Source: an uncultured Saprospiraceae bacterium (GTDB lineage: Bacteria > Bacteroidota > Bacteroidia > Chitinophagales > Saprospiraceae). Taken from it: DNA of 41,560 nt. Location of the stretch: positions 1 through 41,560 of the forward strand of contig CAKZUK010000170.1 of the NCBI GenBank assembly GCA_937921775.1. The letters run 5' to 3'. The notes under the pieces were generated by a model. The model ran no database searches, had not been told where the DNA came from, and was given only the letters and a program-made list of their open reading frames with translations. Every line of letters begins with the position of its first letter. Within the stretch, counting starts at the first letter, position 1. The position numbers and the translations under genes were made by a program. Shown in pieces: positions 8,642 to 17,726 of the stretch.

Positions 8642-8833
8642 TTAAACATTTAGGTTAATTAAGGAAATAGGATTAGTATAACTATTTTGTTTTGAGGATA
8701 GCTTTTTTTTTGGAACCGATGAACCAATGTACGAAATACCTTTCATGATTTTTACAAGTGATTCACGAATGAGGGGTTCAAGTACACCAAAAGCACATTT
8801 CAATAAACGAATGAAAAATAGTGTGGAAAACAT
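8642..8833 (-). CDS. small ORF, 63 residues, unknown
   Basis: No family recognised. The first third is hydrophobic and amphipathic (MFSTLFFIRLLKCAFGVLEPLI); the rest is polar and Ser/Lys/Asn-rich. A later Met at codon 30 gives a 34-residue alternative beginning MKGISYIGSS. It sits 30 bases after the LytTR stop and two bases before the next start, so it is well placed for an operon gene, but the composition alone does not prove that it is translated. A precursor-peptide role is conceivable, but no modifying enzyme is nearby. Confidence 0.35.
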   Translation of the reverse strand: MFSTLFFIRLLKCAFGVLEPLIRESLVKIMKGISYIGSSVPKKKLSSKQNSYTNPISLINLNV

Positions 8834-8863
8834 TATCGTTTGCTAACGAAAGTGAAACAGGTA

Positions 8864-9649
8864 TTACAATTTACTTAATCGTTCCAACAATTCCTCTTTA
8901 TACAATCGGGAAACCTTTACCTCTGAGTCGTCAATCATCACTAAATGCCCTCCTTCGGTTTTCACAAAAGTTTTTACAAAATTGAGATTTACAAGATGGG
9001 AGCGATGTACTTTCATAAAATCACTGTAATTCTCAAACTGTTCAACAAATTCTCCAAGGTTGCTGGAAGCTATTATTCGTTTATCGTTTGCAAACGAAAA
9101 TTCGGTATAGCTTTGTTGCGCTTCCAGACGAATCACATCTTTGACTTGCTTGTAGTGAATCCCCTCTTGAGTAGCGATGGCTAAGCGAGAGGGTAATTTT
9201 TGTTGGTTGAATCGTTCTAAAGTTTCCACTAGGATGGCGAGTTGCTCTTGAGATATGTTAAGCGGTAAATTAAATTGACGTTGCTTTTTAGCTTCTTGAA
9301 TTGCTTTCGCCAATTCTTTTTCATCTATTGGCTTTAGCAAATAATCAATCGCTCCAAATTTGATGGCCGTCATCGCATACTTATTATGGCCAGTGATGAA
9401 GATTACTTTAAAATTATATTCTTCAATCTGCTGCAGCAAATCAAAACCAGTACCATCAGGCATTTCAATATCTAAAAAGACCAAGTCGGGTTGAGATGCC
9501 CCAATTAGCTTAACTCCATCCTTTACGCATAAGGCAGAACCTAGAAGTTCTACTTCCAAGTCCCCTTTATCAAATAAAGATGCTAAATGCTGATGACTAC
9601 GCGGTTCGTCATCAACTATGACCACTTTTAATTTCTGGTTCTCCTTCAA
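8864..9649 (-). CDS. LytTR-family response regulator
   Basis: A 261-residue two-domain regulator. The N-terminal receiver has the acidic pair in VDDEP (13-14), the phospho-acceptor Asp60 in VFLDIEMP, and the conserved Lys106 in LLKPID. Residues about 152-261 form a LytTR DNA-binding domain (ending in the typical FMKVHRSHLVNLNFVK block). It is the first gene of a minus-strand set that ends in a LytS-type kinase, and LytS/LytTR is a standard pairing, so it very likely takes phosphate from that kinase. Its targets may include its own operon; no pair of LytTR direct repeats was recognised upstream. Confidence 0.95.
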   Translation of the reverse strand: MKENQKLKVVIVDDEPRSHQHLASLFDKGDLEVELLGSALCVKDGVKLIGASQPDLVFLDIEMPDGTGFDLLQQIEEYNFKVIFITGHNKYAMTAIKFGAIDYLLKPIDEKELAKAIQEAKKQRQFNLPLNISQEQLAILVETLERFNQQKLPSRLAIATQEGIHYKQVKDVIRLEAQQSYTEFSFANDKRIIASSNLGEFVEQFENYSDFMKVHRSHLVNLNFVKTFVKTEGGHLVMIDDSEVKVSRLYKEELLERLSKL

Positions 9650-9864
9650 AGCTCGTTTTATTTCTGCTGGGTAAAGTTGTTTTTTGCTTTAAGGGGTGAA
9701 CTGCTAATTTAGAAAAACTTAAGGGATTTTTTCCCTGAAGAGCTTACTACTACCAATTATGTCAGAATTAAAACTTTAATAAGACCTTGGGCCCAAAATG
9801 CCTTTTAAGCAGAAGTCACCCATTAATTAACTGAAGTCACCATTATGATACATAAAACAACCGT

Positions 9865-10311
9865 TTATTTGCGTCTTTCTTTAAAAAAATCTCGCATCAA
9901 TACCTCACAGTCATCCTTCATTACACCAAATTCAACTTTCGTTTTAGGGTGTAATAATCGCTTTCCAAAGCGCATAAAGCCCCCTTTATCATCATCCGCA
10001 CCATAGACAAGTCTCCCTAATTGTGTCCAGGCCAAAGCTCCTGCACACATCACACAGGGTTCGAGTGTTACATATAAGGTACACTCGCTGAGGTATTTAT
10101 TACCTAATCCGTTACAAGCTGCAGTAATAGCTACCATTTCTGCATGAGCCGTTACATCGCTCAGTAACTCCGTGTTGTTGTGAGCTCTGGCTATAATTCG
10201 CTCATTACAAACCACCACTGCACCAACCGGCACTTCCTTCATTTCATAAGCCTTTTTGGCTTCCAAATAAGCCTGCTTCATGAAGTAATTATCATCGTAA
10301 ACTTTAAGCAT
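9865..10311 (-). CDS. tadA: tRNA-specific adenosine deaminase TadA
   Basis: A 148-residue zinc deaminase that converts adenosine 34 of tRNA-Arg(ACG) to inosine. Zinc ligands and the catalytic Glu are present: His56 and Glu58 in HAEM, Cys86 and Cys89 in PCVMC. The block KGGFMRFGKRLLHPKTKVEFGV is the typical TadA C-terminal part. I use the ATG at 10311; the longer reading frame upstream is hydrophobic junk that overlaps the divergent guaB start. It is transcribed away from guaB across a 77-base gap. A cytosine or guanine deaminase of the same fold is possible, but the C-terminus and length favour TadA. Confidence 0.93.
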   Translation of the reverse strand: MLKVYDDNYFMKQAYLEAKKAYEMKEVPVGAVVVCNERIIARAHNNTELLSDVTAHAEMVAITAACNGLGNKYLSECTLYVTLEPCVMCAGALAWTQLGRLVYGADDDKGGFMRFGKRLLHPKTKVEFGVMKDDCEVLMRDFFKERRK

Positions 10312-10355
10312 AAAAATTATTTTACTAAACAAAGCGAAAAAATAAAAATAAGTAA

Positions 10356-11885
<1,530 letters not shown>

Positions 11886-11902
11886 AACTAAAAGAACATG
11901 TT

Positions 11903-11943
11903 GAAAAAGCCTTCTAACTTAAATTAAAGTTAGGAGGCTTTTC
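11903..11943 (+). terminator. intrinsic terminator after guaB
   Basis: A long stem (GAAAAAGCCTTCTAACTT with AAAGTTAGGAGGCTTTTC, nearly perfect) begins 17 bases past the stop, with the T-run inside the right arm. There are no competing genes nearby. Confidence 0.85.
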
Positions 11944-12073
11944 AAAATCATAAGTCATTCGATAACAAAACTTTAAGCTCCGCAAGCGCGGTAATCTCAC
12001 AATTAAGCTGTGTCCAAAACGTTATCTAAAAGGCACTTGGCATCAAAACAGATGCAAATACAGACGAAAAGAC

Positions 12074-13462
12074 ATGGAAAAAACTACAACTACAAATCAG
12101 GAGTTCATAAATAAACGTTTACTAAACTTTGAGCGTTCAGTAAACTTGTTAGTCAGATTATTGATTCCCAATCAGCGTTTTAAGCAAAGCTTGATTCGAG
12201 TTAATAGTATACTCCTCCTACTCTGCTCTTTTACTTTTTGCATTGCGCAAGACGAAGGACTCGTTTACCAAGATCATATTTATCTGGACAATATCAAATC
12301 AGTGAAGTTTCATCTGAATGGATCAGTACTGAGTTATCCTATTATTGATTTGCAATCTGGTGCGCAATTCTCACTCATTTTTGATGATTTGGATGAAGAA
12401 GTAAAAGACTATATCTACACCTTTGTACATTGTGACTACGATTGGAAACCATCCAAGAATATTTCTGACATGGATTATCTCGATGGCTTTAGTGAAGATA
12501 ATATTGAGGATTATGATTTTTCATTTAATACCCTTACCAACTATACCAACTACCAACTCCGCATCCCAAATCAGGATGTTCGATGGACTAAATCTGGTAA
12601 CTACTTATTGAAAGTTTACGATATTACTGATGACAAAAAACTAGCTATCACCAGACGCTTTGTGGTCGTTGATCCATTGGTTCGAGTGATTCCGAATCTT
12701 TCATATCCTAGTAAAGTAAGTAAAAGCAGAACCCATCATGAGCTTGATTTTGTAATTGATCATAAAGGTTTTGAAATCCGAAATCCGCAGGTTGCCATCA
12801 AAGTAGTCGTCATGCAAAATGGACGCTGGGACAATGCCATCAAAGATCTACCACCGCTTTTTGTAAAGCAGGAGCAAATCATTTATGACTATCAGGACAA
12901 GATTACATTTCCAGCTGGCAAGGAATTTCGCTTTGCTGATTTACGTACTTTCCAATACAAAACGCAAACCGTTAGCGAAATTTACGAAAGCAGAGATGGC
13001 TTTGATGTCACCTTAATACCTGACGAATCCAGAATTAATAAAGGCTACCTTTCAGACAATGACATCAATGGACAATTTATAATCGAATCACTGGAAGAGC
13101 GAGATTACAATTTGCGTAGCGACTATGGCGCTGTTTTATTTACATTGAAAGAAGGTACACCTTTTCATGGAGCTGATGTTTACATCTATGGAGGCATGAC
13201 AGATTGGAAGCTCAAAGAAGAATTTAAGATGACTTACAATGATCTGGTGAGTGCTTATGTCGCTAAGCCATTTCTGAAACAAGGATTTTATAACTACGTA
13301 TATGCTGTAGTCAATAGAGAGGATAAATCCGTTGATTTAGAAGAATTGGAAGGCAATTGGTACGAGACTGAGAACGACTACACGATTTTGGTTTATTACA
13401 GCCCTTTTGGAGGCCGATATGACCAGCTTATTTCTGCTTATACAATTAACTCTGTGGATTAA
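12074..13462 (+). CDS. type IX secretion system plug protein (DUF5103 family)
   Basis: A 462-residue exported protein of the family first known as DUF5103 and now described as the T9SS plug, which closes the lateral or periplasmic opening of the giant SprA translocon in the outer membrane. The N-terminal Ig-like domain (about 60-175, with LIFDDLDEEVKDYIYTFVHCDYDWKPS) and the later blocks (ADVYIYGGMTDWKLKEEFKM; KQGFYNYVYAV) fit the family. The signal peptide is at residues about 41-58 (RVNSILLLLCSFTFCIAQ), leaving an odd 40-residue polar lead from the ATG. A TTG at 12191 would give a conventional signal peptide and may be the real start. No other T9SS component is adjacent. It would serve cargo such as the two proteins at 36738-41533. 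Confidence 0.88.
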   Translation: MEKTTTTNQEFINKRLLNFERSVNLLVRLLIPNQRFKQSLIRVNSILLLLCSFTFCIAQDEGLVYQDHIYLDNIKSVKFHLNGSVLSYPIIDLQSGAQFSLIFDDLDEEVKDYIYTFVHCDYDWKPSKNISDMDYLDGFSEDNIEDYDFSFNTLTNYTNYQLRIPNQDVRWTKSGNYLLKVYDITDDKKLAITRRFVVVDPLVRVIPNLSYPSKVSKSRTHHELDFVIDHKGFEIRNPQVAIKVVVMQNGRWDNAIKDLPPLFVKQEQIIYDYQDKITFPAGKEFRFADLRTFQYKTQTVSEIYESRDGFDVTLIPDESRINKGYLSDNDINGQFIIESLEERDYNLRSDYGAVLFTLKEGTPFHGADVYIYGGMTDWKLKEEFKMTYNDLVSAYVAKPFLKQGFYNYVYAVVNREDKSVDLEELEGNWYETENDYTILVYYSPFGGRYDQLISAYTINSVD

Positions 13463-13705
13463 ACATGGATTAAAATGTAAAAGTCTTACAAACTAATAAT
13501 TTATAACGAAAGTCGCCCTCAATACCTCTTTCAGGGTATACCATCCGTCGTCAATCTCTTCCACAAAATTAAATTTCAACTTACACATAGCGCCATCCAT
13601 CCTTTTTTTGATAATTTTGATCCAATTTAAGCTGCTCTTAATATAATTTCTCAGTTCTTACAGACTCAGTTTTACTACTATTGTAAAAAGATTAAAATAA
13701 AGCTC

Positions 13706-15142
13706 ATGATTCAACGACTTACATGCATCGCATTATCTCTTTTATTTGTAGCGGGATCCGTTTCTGCACAAGAGACTTGGACACTAGAAAAGTGTGTTCA
13801 ATATGCACAAGAAAACAACCTTTCTATCCAGCAAGCAGGCTATGGCGTGCTCCAAGCTGAATTAAGCGAACAGGAAAGTAAGAATGCCCGATTACCTACG
13901 GTCAATGGCTTCGTCAATGGAGATCTTGACTTTGGTCGAACCATTAACCCGGTAACCAATAGCTTTAGTAATGAGACCCGTGCTTCCAACTCACTTGGAA
14001 TTTCCGCAGGGGTGACCTTATATAATGGCAATCGAATTAAGAACGGGATTAAGCAAAGCCAATTTGACGCTGCAGCCAGTAGAGCTGACCAGAAACAAAT
14101 GCAAACAGATATAGCACTTCAGGTAGCTGCTTCTTATTTGCAGATTCTATTTTCTTACGAGCAGTTGGCTAATGCCCAAAAGCGATTAGACCAAACTCAA
14201 GCCCAATTAGAACAAACAGATAAACTCATACAAGCTGGTACACTTCCAAGAGCGGATCGTTTAGAAATCTTAGCAAATATTGCTAGAGATGAGCAAGCTA
14301 TCGTAACTCAGGAAAACGGCTTAGAACTAAACTACCTGACATTAAAGCAATTACTGCAATTGGAACCAGACTTTGAATTGGAGGTGGAGCAACCTACCGT
14401 TACAACTCCAAGGGCTGAACCAGAGTCCTTCGTACTTAAAGACATCTACAACAAGGCTTACAATAATCAACCGATGATTCGTGCTGGCGAAATGCGCTTA
14501 AAAAGTTCTGAAGTAGGAATTGATATCGCTAAGTCCTTACGACTTCCGGTCCTTAGCGCTAATGCAAATATTAATTCGTTTTGGTCGGATAAGACATTAG
14601 ACTTCGCTAACCCAATTATCGGTCAAACTAGGGTTCCTCCAGCTAGTATGGTTTTTATTGATGGCATTATGGCCACTTTTGCAGTACCTGAAACTGATGT
14701 GTCATTCGACAAGCGAAAATACTTCGGTCAAATATCTGACAACTTCGGACAAGGAATAGGATTATCACTTCAAGTCCCCATCTACAATGCCGACCGTACC
14801 AACATCGCCATCGAGCGGGCACAAATCGGTATTCTAAATCAAAAAATAACCAACGCTCAAAACGAGCAACGATTAAAGGCAGATATCCAACAAGCTATCG
14901 CCAATGCTAAAGCAGCTAAGAAGCAATTTGAAGCAGCGGACAAAACAGTAAAGGCATTGCAGGAAGCGTATAAAAATACAGAGAAAAGATATCAGTTAGG
15001 AGCCATCAATACTTTTGAATATACTACTTCTAAAAACACATTGGATCAGGCTCTGGTTGAGTTGATTATTGCGAAGTACAACTTCCTTTATACCGTGAAG
15101 GTGGTGGATTTTTATGAAGGAGAGAAGCTTAGCTTGAAATAG
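13706..15142 (+). CDS. TolC-family outer-membrane efflux protein
   Basis: A 478-residue TolC-type channel subunit. A signal peptide is cleaved near residue 21 (GSVSA|Q). The mature part starts with the family block WTLEKCVQYAQENNLSIQ and shows the internal duplication of TolC proteins, two long helical hairpins rich in Gln/Ala/Lys (residues about 130-225 and 375-450). It precedes a MacA/HlyD-type adaptor by 190 bases in the same direction, which suggests one tripartite export system. The inner-membrane component is missing from the neighbourhood. A TAATTTTG box at 13612-13619 could be the -7 element of its promoter, but has no clear -33 partner. Confidence 0.93.
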   Translation: MIQRLTCIALSLLFVAGSVSAQETWTLEKCVQYAQENNLSIQQAGYGVLQAELSEQESKNARLPTVNGFVNGDLDFGRTINPVTNSFSNETRASNSLGISAGVTLYNGNRIKNGIKQSQFDAAASRADQKQMQTDIALQVAASYLQILFSYEQLANAQKRLDQTQAQLEQTDKLIQAGTLPRADRLEILANIARDEQAIVTQENGLELNYLTLKQLLQLEPDFELEVEQPTVTTPRAEPESFVLKDIYNKAYNNQPMIRAGEMRLKSSEVGIDIAKSLRLPVLSANANINSFWSDKTLDFANPIIGQTRVPPASMVFIDGIMATFAVPETDVSFDKRKYFGQISDNFGQGIGLSLQVPIYNADRTNIAIERAQIGILNQKITNAQNEQRLKADIQQAIANAKAAKKQFEAADKTVKALQEAYKNTEKRYQLGAINTFEYTTSKNTLDQALVELIIAKYNFLYTVKVVDFYEGEKLSLK

Positions 15143-15148
15143 AAAAAG

Positions 15149-15242
15149 TGGGCCCCTTCGACTCTAGCTGGCCCAAGTTGACAGGTTCGCTCAGGGTGAC
15201 AACGTGGGACCCTTCGACTTCGCTCAGGGTGACAACGTGGGA
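15149..15242. repeat. tandem copies of a TTCGCTCAGGGTGACA-type intergenic repeat
   Basis: The 24-base unit starting TTCGCTCAGGGTGACA occurs at 15186-15209 and again, identical, at 15219-15242 (period 33). The word CCCTTCGACT precedes the second copy and also occurs at 15153-15163, and TGGGCC/GGCCCA form a small inverted pair at 15149-15175. A reverse-orientation relative (CTGAGCGTAGTCGAA, one mismatch) is at 17521-17535. The word is one I recall as common in intergenic DNA of draft genomes; that is recollection, not a search. Confidence 0.7.
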
Positions 15243-15332
15243 AGTTTCCTGCTAAGGTAAAGTATATCGGAAAAATAAACTTATTTTGGTTTCGTGTTTA
15301 TCACTCATTAGTAAACAAAACTTTAAACGAAA

Positions 15333-16781
15333 ATGGCAAAACGTAATAACAATCTTCTTTACGGTGCACTTATTCTAGTGGCAATTCTGATTGGAGCGGC
15401 AGTTTGGAAAGGACAAAGTAAACCAAAGGGTATTGAGGTAGAGGTGGAGAAAGTAAAAAAACGGACCATCAAAGAAACCGTTTCTGCTAGTGGGAAAATT
15501 TCTCCTGAGAAGGAAGTGAAGATTAGTTCTGATGTATCAGGAGAGGTGGTTGAACTTTATGTTGCAGAAGGAGATTCTGTAAAGATGGGACAACTACTTT
15601 GTCGCGTTGATGCGGATGCTTATCAGTCGGCAGTAGAACGTGGTGAAGCTGGTGTCAACAATGCAAAAGCTAATGTCGCCAATCTTTCAGCAGGTATCTC
15701 ACGTAGTGAGGCACAACTCATCGTAGCTCAAGCAGAGGTAGAACGTACCCAATCGCAAATTATAAACACTAGTGCGATACACAAACGAAACGAAGATCTC
15801 TTCAAATCAGAAATTATATCGGATGCTGATATTCAAGCTTCACTCGCTACTTTGCAAGCACTAGAAGCTAATTTGCGTTCTGCAAAAGCAAATGTAAAAT
15901 CTGCTGAAGCAAGTCTAGAAGCTTCCAAGCAAAGTAAAACGGCTTCTGAATTTACTGTAAAAAGTCAACAGGCTTCTTTGAGAGAAATGAAAACAAATCT
16001 GCGCAGGACAACCATCTACGCACCGACCGACGGAATCATTTCTATGCTCAACATCGAACAAGGAGAACGTGTGGTGGGTACCATACAAATGACAGGTACA
16101 GAAATCATGCGTATCGCCAATATGAGCTCCATGGAAATTGAAGTGGATGTAAGTGAAACAGATGTACTCCGCGTTTCTTTAGGTGACGAAGTTTCGATAG
16201 AAGTTGATGCTTATCTTGACAAAAAATTCAAAGGCATTGTTACGGAAATTGCGAACTCTGCTTCTGGTGCTGGTTCTGCTAGCTTGACAACCGACCAAGT
16301 GACCAACTTTGTAGTAAAGGCTCGAATCGATCCTGCTTCCTATTCGGATTTGCTTAAGCCAAATAGACCGCATCCTTTCCGCCCTGGTATGTCAGCATCT
16401 ATTGACATTACTACTGATGTTCGTGAAGATGTAGTCTGCGTTCCAATTCAAGCGGTAACTACTCGCGATAAAAAAGACAAAGACGAAGACGACGAAGGAA
16501 ATGAGGAATCAGGAGAGAATGAGGAAAGCGATGACTCTAGTGATGATGATGATGACGAGGTGCTTGAAGTACTCTTTTTATCAGAAGCTGGTGAAGCTCA
16601 GATGGTAGAAGTCAAAACGGGTATTCAAGATGATGATTACATCGAGGTGCTTAGTGAAATAAGCTTGGGTGCTGAAGTGATTAGCGGTCCCTTCTCAGCC
16701 GTTTCCAAAAAACTGAAAGACGGGAAGTCCATCAATATCAAGGAGGACAAAAAAAAGAAGAACAAGAAAAAAAGTAACTAA
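15333..16781 (+). CDS. MacA/HlyD-type periplasmic adaptor protein
   Basis: A 482-residue membrane-fusion protein, linking an inner-membrane pump to a TolC channel. It has a short cytoplasmic N-terminus, a single anchor helix (about 9-25), a split biotinyl-lipoyl domain (about 60-95 and 225-250, with GEVVELYVAEGDSVKMGQLL), a long Ala/Gln/Ser-rich coiled-coil hairpin (about 95-220) and beta-barrel and membrane-proximal domains. Two features are odd: a strongly acidic insert at about 379-409 (runs of Asp/Glu) and a Lys-rich C-terminal tail (KKKKNKKKSN). The TolC gene is upstream; the MacB-type ABC transporter normally following in Bacteroidota is absent, and a DUF2064 gene starts 10 bases downstream. 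An ABC or RND partner elsewhere is likely. Confidence 0.92.
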   Translation: MAKRNNNLLYGALILVAILIGAAVWKGQSKPKGIEVEVEKVKKRTIKETVSASGKISPEKEVKISSDVSGEVVELYVAEGDSVKMGQLLCRVDADAYQSAVERGEAGVNNAKANVANLSAGISRSEAQLIVAQAEVERTQSQIINTSAIHKRNEDLFKSEIISDADIQASLATLQALEANLRSAKANVKSAEASLEASKQSKTASEFTVKSQQASLREMKTNLRRTTIYAPTDGIISMLNIEQGERVVGTIQMTGTEIMRIANMSSMEIEVDVSETDVLRVSLGDEVSIEVDAYLDKKFKGIVTEIANSASGAGSASLTTDQVTNFVVKARIDPASYSDLLKPNRPHPFRPGMSASIDITTDVREDVVCVPIQAVTTRDKKDKDEDDEGNEESGENEESDDSSDDDDDEVLEVLFLSEAGEAQMVEVKTGIQDDDYIEVLSEISLGAEVISGPFSAVSKKLKDGKSINIKEDKKKKNKKKSN

Positions 16782-16791
16782 TAGAGTTATT

Positions 16792-17397
16792 ATGCCAAAA
16801 TTTAAGTCTGCTGCAATCATCATTTTCATAAAGAATGCTGAGAAGGGAAAAGTAAAAACTCGACTGGCTAGTACTTTGGGAGATGATAAAGCGCTACAGA
16901 TTTACAAAGCATTACTTGGGCATACGCGCAAAACTGTATTATCCATTCCTATGGAGCGCTTGCTTTACTACAGTTCCTATATCAATTTTGAAGATGACTG
17001 GCCAGCCTCGGAGTTCCACAAGTACTTACAACCTGAAGGTAATTTAGGTGACCGGATCGCTTACGCTTTTGAAAAAGCGTTCAAAAACTTTGAGCGTGTT
17101 ATTATTGTTGGTAGCGATTGCCCTACCCTTTCAAAGAAAATTTTGACAGAAGCTTTTGAGCAATTACAGCATCATAACTTTGTGATTGGTCCTGCGCAGG
17201 ATGGTGGTTATTATCTACTGGGTATGCGTCAATTTTCGCCTTCTGTTTTTGAAAATATTGAGTGGAGTACGGAGTCTGTTTTACCAGATACGATAAGCGC
17301 TATAAAAAAGTTGGATGCTACTTATCATTTGCTTCCGGAACTTTCGGATGTGGATTATGAGGCAGATTGGGAGCGATGGGGTTGGGACTTGGACTAA
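16792..17397 (+). CDS. DUF2064 / TIGR04282-family glycosyltransferase-like protein
   Basis: A 201-residue GT-A-fold protein related to nucleotidyltransferases. Visible family blocks are IIIFIKNAEKGKVKTRLA (6-26, nucleotide-binding loop), NLGDRIAYAF (84-93), VIIVGSDCPTL (103-113, with the metal-binding type Asp109), GPAQDGGYYLLG (133-144) and DVDYEADW at the C-terminus. Members of TIGR04282 are annotated as arsenosugar-biosynthesis glycosyltransferases because some sit beside the radical-SAM protein ArsS. No ArsS or other arsenic gene is visible here, so that role is not supported locally. It starts 10 bases after the adaptor gene, suggesting cotranscription without an evident functional link. 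Confidence 0.85.
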   Translation: MPKFKSAAIIIFIKNAEKGKVKTRLASTLGDDKALQIYKALLGHTRKTVLSIPMERLLYYSSYINFEDDWPASEFHKYLQPEGNLGDRIAYAFEKAFKNFERVIIVGSDCPTLSKKILTEAFEQLQHHNFVIGPAQDGGYYLLGMRQFSPSVFENIEWSTESVLPDTISAIKKLDATYHLLPELSDVDYEADWERWGWDLD

Positions 17398-17726
17398 GAC
17401 TCGTTTAAGAAGGATGGGATACGGATTTGACGGATTGAACGGAATAGGGGACGGATTTTTTTCGTGTGACGCGCTCCAAAAATACACCCTTAATAGTACC
17501 GATTAGTAGAGGTACGCCGGCTGAGCGTAGTCGAAATTCAGTGCTCGATTTTAATTTCTCAGCTCAACAATCACGAAAATTTCGTTTTTTCACGCCCCTC
17601 TGGACCCCGGACAGACTTAGCGATTTTTACGTTCGCGAAAAAAATCCGTTTTGATCTGTCCCATCAGTTCAATCTGTGCCTGTCTAGCTGCGCGCCAGAT
17701 AGATTCCCATCCCGTCCACAGACAAG
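17398..17726. other. 329-bp gene-free region between convergent genes
   Basis: Holds a long inverted repeat (17433-17674), three direct copies of the word ACGGATT (starting at 17421, 17430 and 17451) and a reversed relative of the TTCGACTTCGCTCAG word at 17521-17535. There is no convincing coding ORF; it looks like layered repeat debris at a convergent junction. Confidence 0.65.
17433..17674. repeat. long inverted repeat with perfect 14-bp arms
   Basis: ACGGATTTTTTTCG (17451-17464) is the exact reverse complement of CGAAAAAAATCCGT (17636-17649). Moving outward, the arms keep partial similarity, with GATTGAAC (17433-17440) matching GTTCAATC (17667-17674). The 171-base interior has no gene. 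The A/T runs could let each arm act as a terminator for the converging genes. Confidence 0.65.

Noticed and set aside
8642..8833. RiPP precursor peptide
   Set aside because: No leader motif of a known class, no modifying enzyme and no exporter beside it; the idea rests only on size.
13612..13619. TAATTTTG as promoter of the TolC-type gene at 13706
   Set aside because: There is a good -7 box but no TTG at 19-21 bases upstream; kept only as a remark in the gene entry.
16792..17397. Arsenosugar biosynthesis locus
   Set aside because: The family name comes from linkage to ArsS, which is absent here, and no other arsenic gene is in the window.
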